Positions 6,652 to 7,798 of a stretch of DNA of 7,798 nucleotides are shown piece by piece. Under the pieces are notes generated by a model. It was not told where the DNA came from, searched no databases, and saw nothing but the letters and a program-made list of their open reading frames with translations. Both the position numbers and the translations under genes were made by a program. Each line of letters opens with the position of its first letter. Position 1 is the first letter of the stretch. The DNA is from UBA4644 sp964541085 (GTDB taxonomy: Bacteria > Bacillota > Clostridia > Oscillospirales > Butyricicoccaceae). Location of the stretch: positions 1-7,798 of the forward strand of contig CAZIPA010000052.1 in the NCBI GenBank assembly GCA_964541085.1, read 5' to 3'.

Positions 6652-6764
6652 TGCAGAATTATCAATGGTTTTCCGGCTTTGACAAGCCTTTTTTCATTTT
6701 TTGGAAGCCATTTCTCATTTCAAATCCCAAAAACGAGCGAAATCATAGTCTGACCAAAATAGAT
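6616..6764. repeat. 14-bp direct repeat TGACCAAAATAGAT (6616-6629 and 6751-6764)
   Basis: Two exact copies, 135 bp apart, flank an AT-rich stretch that holds a promoter-like sequence and no gene. The similarity continues weakly downstream of each copy (GCGGG and ACAGGG). The copies might be regulator binding sites, att-like remnants or a short duplication. They lie near where base composition changes between the pilus operon and the accessory genes. Confidence 0.5.
6658..6685 (-). promoter_or_regulatory. Candidate promoter in the intergenic region
   Basis: On the minus strand, TTGTCA (6680-6685) and GATAAT (6658-6663) are separated by 16 bp, each one base from consensus. The -35 lies within a GGCTT-TGAC-AAGCC palindrome (6675-6688). 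On the plus strand that palindrome is followed by TTTTTT (6689-6694) and may be a weak plus-strand terminator. The only target in range is the short interval before the terminator at 6565-6606. Confidence 0.35.
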
Positions 6765-6801
6765 ACAGGGAATTCTTCCTACAATGCACGCTTTTTGAGG
6801 T

Positions 6802-7005
6802 TTAATTTGCAAATATTGAAACCGGAGTTACCGGGTTCGAAAATGGAGGCTTTTCAGAAGCATCTTCACTTTGAGCCTCAATATTTTTCATATCATCTAC
6901 CAGCCTTCTTATCAAGAGTTCCTCCCGGCAAGCTGCCCCAACGAACTCACGCTCCACCTGATACACGACATTGCCAAGTTTAATTTCAACAGTTTTCTTT
7001 CTCAT
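6802..7005 (-). CDS. Small protein resembling transposon-encoded TnpW-type proteins
   Basis: 67 residues. The ATG at 7005-7003 is chosen because it follows AAAGGAG at a nine-base spacing. A longer in-frame TTG start at 7113 would lie inside the -35 box of the local promoter. The N-terminus, MRKKTVEIKLGNVVYQVEREF, matches the pattern I know from small TnpW-like proteins of clostridial mobile elements: basic start, then K-[IL]-G-N-x-x-Y-x-V. A leucine/charge-rich helix follows (about 26-45), then a polar tail (PPFSNPVTPV). There is no signal peptide or membrane segment. The function of this family is not established to my knowledge. Flanking small genes on the same strand and the composition change fit a mobile-element remnant. 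The gene itself is fairly secure; the family is recalled from pattern only. It could also be an unrelated small DNA-binding accessory protein. Confidence 0.6.
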   Translation of the reverse strand: MRKKTVEIKLGNVVYQVEREFVGAACREELLIRRLVDDMKNIEAQSEDASEKPPFSNPVTPVSIFAN

Positions 7006-7025
7006 CAGATGAACTCCTTTAAGAT

Positions 7026-7054
7026 TGAGGCTGTGGGAACCAGCCCCAGCCTCA
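7026..7054 (-). promoter_or_regulatory. Stem-loop in the leader of the TnpW-like gene
   Basis: Arms GAGGCTG (7027-7033) and CAGCCTC (7047-7053), extended by a T-A pair, enclose an inner GGG/CCC stem with one bulged base and an AACCAG loop. On the minus strand the hairpin ends six bases before the AAAGGAG ribosome site and has no U-tract, so it is not a terminator. It may modulate translation of the small gene or act as a structured recognition site. Confidence 0.45.
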
Positions 7055-7084
7055 TAGTGGGTTAATTTGTCATTTTGAATTTTG

Positions 7085-7113
7085 GTTATGTCATCCAGCA
7101 ACGCATAAGTCAA
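7085..7113 (-). promoter_or_regulatory. Candidate promoter of the TnpW-like gene
   Basis: On the minus strand, TTGACT (7108-7113) and CATAAC (7085-7090) are spaced 17 bp. The -35 is good and the -10 moderate (four of six). The predicted start near 7078 gives a leader of about 72 nt containing the stem-loop at 7026-7054. This supports the ATG at 7005 over upstream starts. Confidence 0.45.
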
Positions 7114-7148
7114 GCGGCAGGATGGAAGACAAACACCCCCCTTCTTGG

Positions 7149-7355
7149 CTACTTGAGACTCTCAGGCACTTCGTCCGGAAAATTCTCGGCAAACCAGCGG
7201 AACGGTATAATGACCATTTCATCCAAGCCACCTTCCGTTATTACGAAGCTGATGTCCTCTTTGTCAACACGTTCCAGAATCTCGTCCAGTTTTTCGATGA
7301 GCAGCGATTGTTCGATGCGTTCCATTTCAGACAGTGGCGGCAATCTGTGTTTCAT
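7149..7355 (-). CDS. Phd/YefM-like antitoxin-type small protein
   Basis: 68 residues. The ATG at 7355-7353 follows a loosely placed GTGAGG. The protein is acidic. A helical N-terminal half (LIEKLDEILERVDKED, about 19-34) leads into a short strand-like segment, ISFVITEGGLDEMVIIPFRWF (35-55). That order (L-DEI-ERVDKE, then FVIT-x-G, a hydrophobic strand and an aromatic patch) resembles small Phd-type antitoxins, in which the N-terminal half binds DNA and the tail wraps a toxin. It lies 13 bp downstream of another minus-strand frame (7369-7659), in the position of a two-gene operon. No recognisable toxin is present in the window, so if the assignment is right it is an orphan or has an unknown partner. 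Assignment is by pattern and is moderate at best; the reading frame itself looks genuine. Confidence 0.55.
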   Translation of the reverse strand: MKHRLPPLSEMERIEQSLLIEKLDEILERVDKEDISFVITEGGLDEMVIIPFRWFAENFPDEVPESLK

Positions 7356-7368
7356 TTCGGAGCCAACC

Positions 7369-7659
7369 TCACTTCATATCCGTGACGAAATCTCGATGAG
7401 CGTTCAAAGCCTGCTTTTGATAAAGTTCGGCCAGGTTGAACAGATTTTCGTCCAGTCCAAGGTTTTCGTCAGCATTGTCGAGAACAAACTGAGTAAGTTC
7501 CTCCGGTTTATCGTTTCCCTGATCCCACTCCAAGTGCTCTTGTAACAGATCCCTTGTGCAGCCTTTGGGGATACCATTTTTGAGCTGTTTGCGTGGAGAA
7601 CAGATTACAAATATCGTTCTTACGGTGTTTATCTCGAAGCAGAAGGAGAAGACATCTTC
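7369..7659 (-). pseudogene. 5'-truncated reading frame of unknown function, upstream of the Phd-like gene
   Basis: The frame is open for 96 codons from just after a TAG at 7660-7662 (read on the minus strand) to a TGA at 7369-7371. It contains no early ATG or GTG. The first usable start is a TTG that would leave 54 residues, and no good ribosome site was seen. The last 70 or so residues are protein-like and acidic: GCTRDLLQEHLEWD, PEELTQFVLDNADENLGLDENLFNLAELYQ, then HRDFVTDMK. The part nearest 7600-7659 is Cys/Phe/Ile-rich and looks non-coding on this strand, because a convincing plus-strand frame occupies it. I read this as the 3' part of a gene whose start was lost at a junction between about 7560 and 7600. 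The function is not recognised. A short gene with the TTG start is the alternative. Confidence 0.45.
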
Positions 7660-7798
7660 CTATTTGATCTCAGTGAACCGGAGATTTTCATTCAATCGTT
7701 TCTGATGACCGGAACAGATGATGTTTCAAATTGCGGTATCATTAAACGCCTTGTCGAATCTTATTCTCTTTCTATTGGCCCTAACAAGGGATATGGCA
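7546..7798 (+). pseudogene. Protein-like plus-strand frame, no start seen, continues past the right edge
   Basis: This is the only credible plus-strand coding stretch. It is open from after a TAA at 7543-7545 to the window end (84 codons). From about 7567 it reads like a real soluble protein (DTIFELFAWRTDYKYRS, YLEAEGEDIFLFDLSEPEIF, IQSFLMTGTDD), while the opposite strand is full of stops beyond 7660. No ATG occurs before the FLMTG segment and no ribosome site precedes it, so the 5' end is probably missing. It overlaps head-to-head with the truncated minus-strand frame at 7369-7659, as expected when two gene fragments are joined. The family was not recognised. An intact gene with an unusual start cannot be excluded without the flanking sequence. 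Confidence 0.45.

Noticed and set aside
6675..6694. GGCTT-TGAC-AAGCC plus T-run as a plus-strand terminator
   Set aside because: The stem has only 5 bp, and no plus-strand gene lies upstream of it to terminate; kept only as a note to the overlapping promoter candidate.
6828..6846. GGGTTCGAAAA, resembling a tRNA T-loop or tRNA-end att site
   Set aside because: The flanking bases do not form the T-stem, no other tRNA arms are nearby, and the site lies inside the 67-residue coding frame.
5358..6983. Long plus-strand open frame of 541 codons
   Set aside because: It runs antisense through the signal peptidase, the coiled-coil gene, the promoter, two terminators and a further gene, with shifting composition; no single protein is credible.
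7006..7113. TTG start at 7113 for the TnpW-like protein
   Set aside because: It lies in the -35 box of the local promoter, the added segment is encoded by the leader stem-loop, and the ATG at 7005 has a well-placed AAAGGAG.

Overview
The window looks like a piece of a Gram-positive Bacillota genome, most plausibly a gut Clostridia/Oscillospirales-type bacterium. The basis is an LPXTG cell-wall sorting signal, Gram-positive isopeptide-type pilin domains, AGGAGG-like ribosome sites, and the general style of the proteins. The species cannot be named from the sequence. By eye, base composition changes along the window: GC-rich up to about 6420, clearly more AT-rich from about 6600 to the end.

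The left 6.4 kb is one minus-strand operon that reads like a sortase-assembled pilus locus. A good sigma-A-type promoter (TTGACG, 17 bp, TACAAT; 6429-6457) starts it. Next come a 166-residue cytoplasmic coiled-coil protein (5856-6356), a catalytically intact type I signal peptidase (5268-5852), a 1424-residue LPQTG-anchored surface protein that is probably the tip adhesin (952-5226), and an isopeptide-type backbone pilin (892 to beyond the left edge). A pilin-class sortase is expected further left but is not in the window. The likely division of labour is: the peptidase processes pilus precursors, the big protein carries the binding head, and the pilin forms the shaft. The role of the coiled-coil protein is unknown.

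The most striking object is the first third of the large protein. It has twelve copies of an exactly spaced H-x-H-x3-C motif, interleaved with further cysteines, giving 27 Cys in residues 52-400. It looks like a metal-binding or disulfide-rich stalk or head. A fibro-slime/PA14-like domain and three Cna-B/FctA-like domains follow, each with a recognisable Lys/Glu/Asn set.

The interval 6357-6801 has no convincing gene. It holds the operon promoter, two minus-strand terminator-like hairpins that insulate the operon, a possible very short transcript with its own promoter, and a 14-bp direct repeat.

The right end (6802-7798) looks like accessory or mobile-element DNA. It has a 67-residue protein resembling transposon TnpW-type small proteins, with its own promoter and leader hairpin, and a 68-residue protein resembling Phd-type antitoxins. 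It ends in a junction where two protein-like, apparently 5'-truncated frames on opposite strands overlap, as expected for a rearrangement scar.
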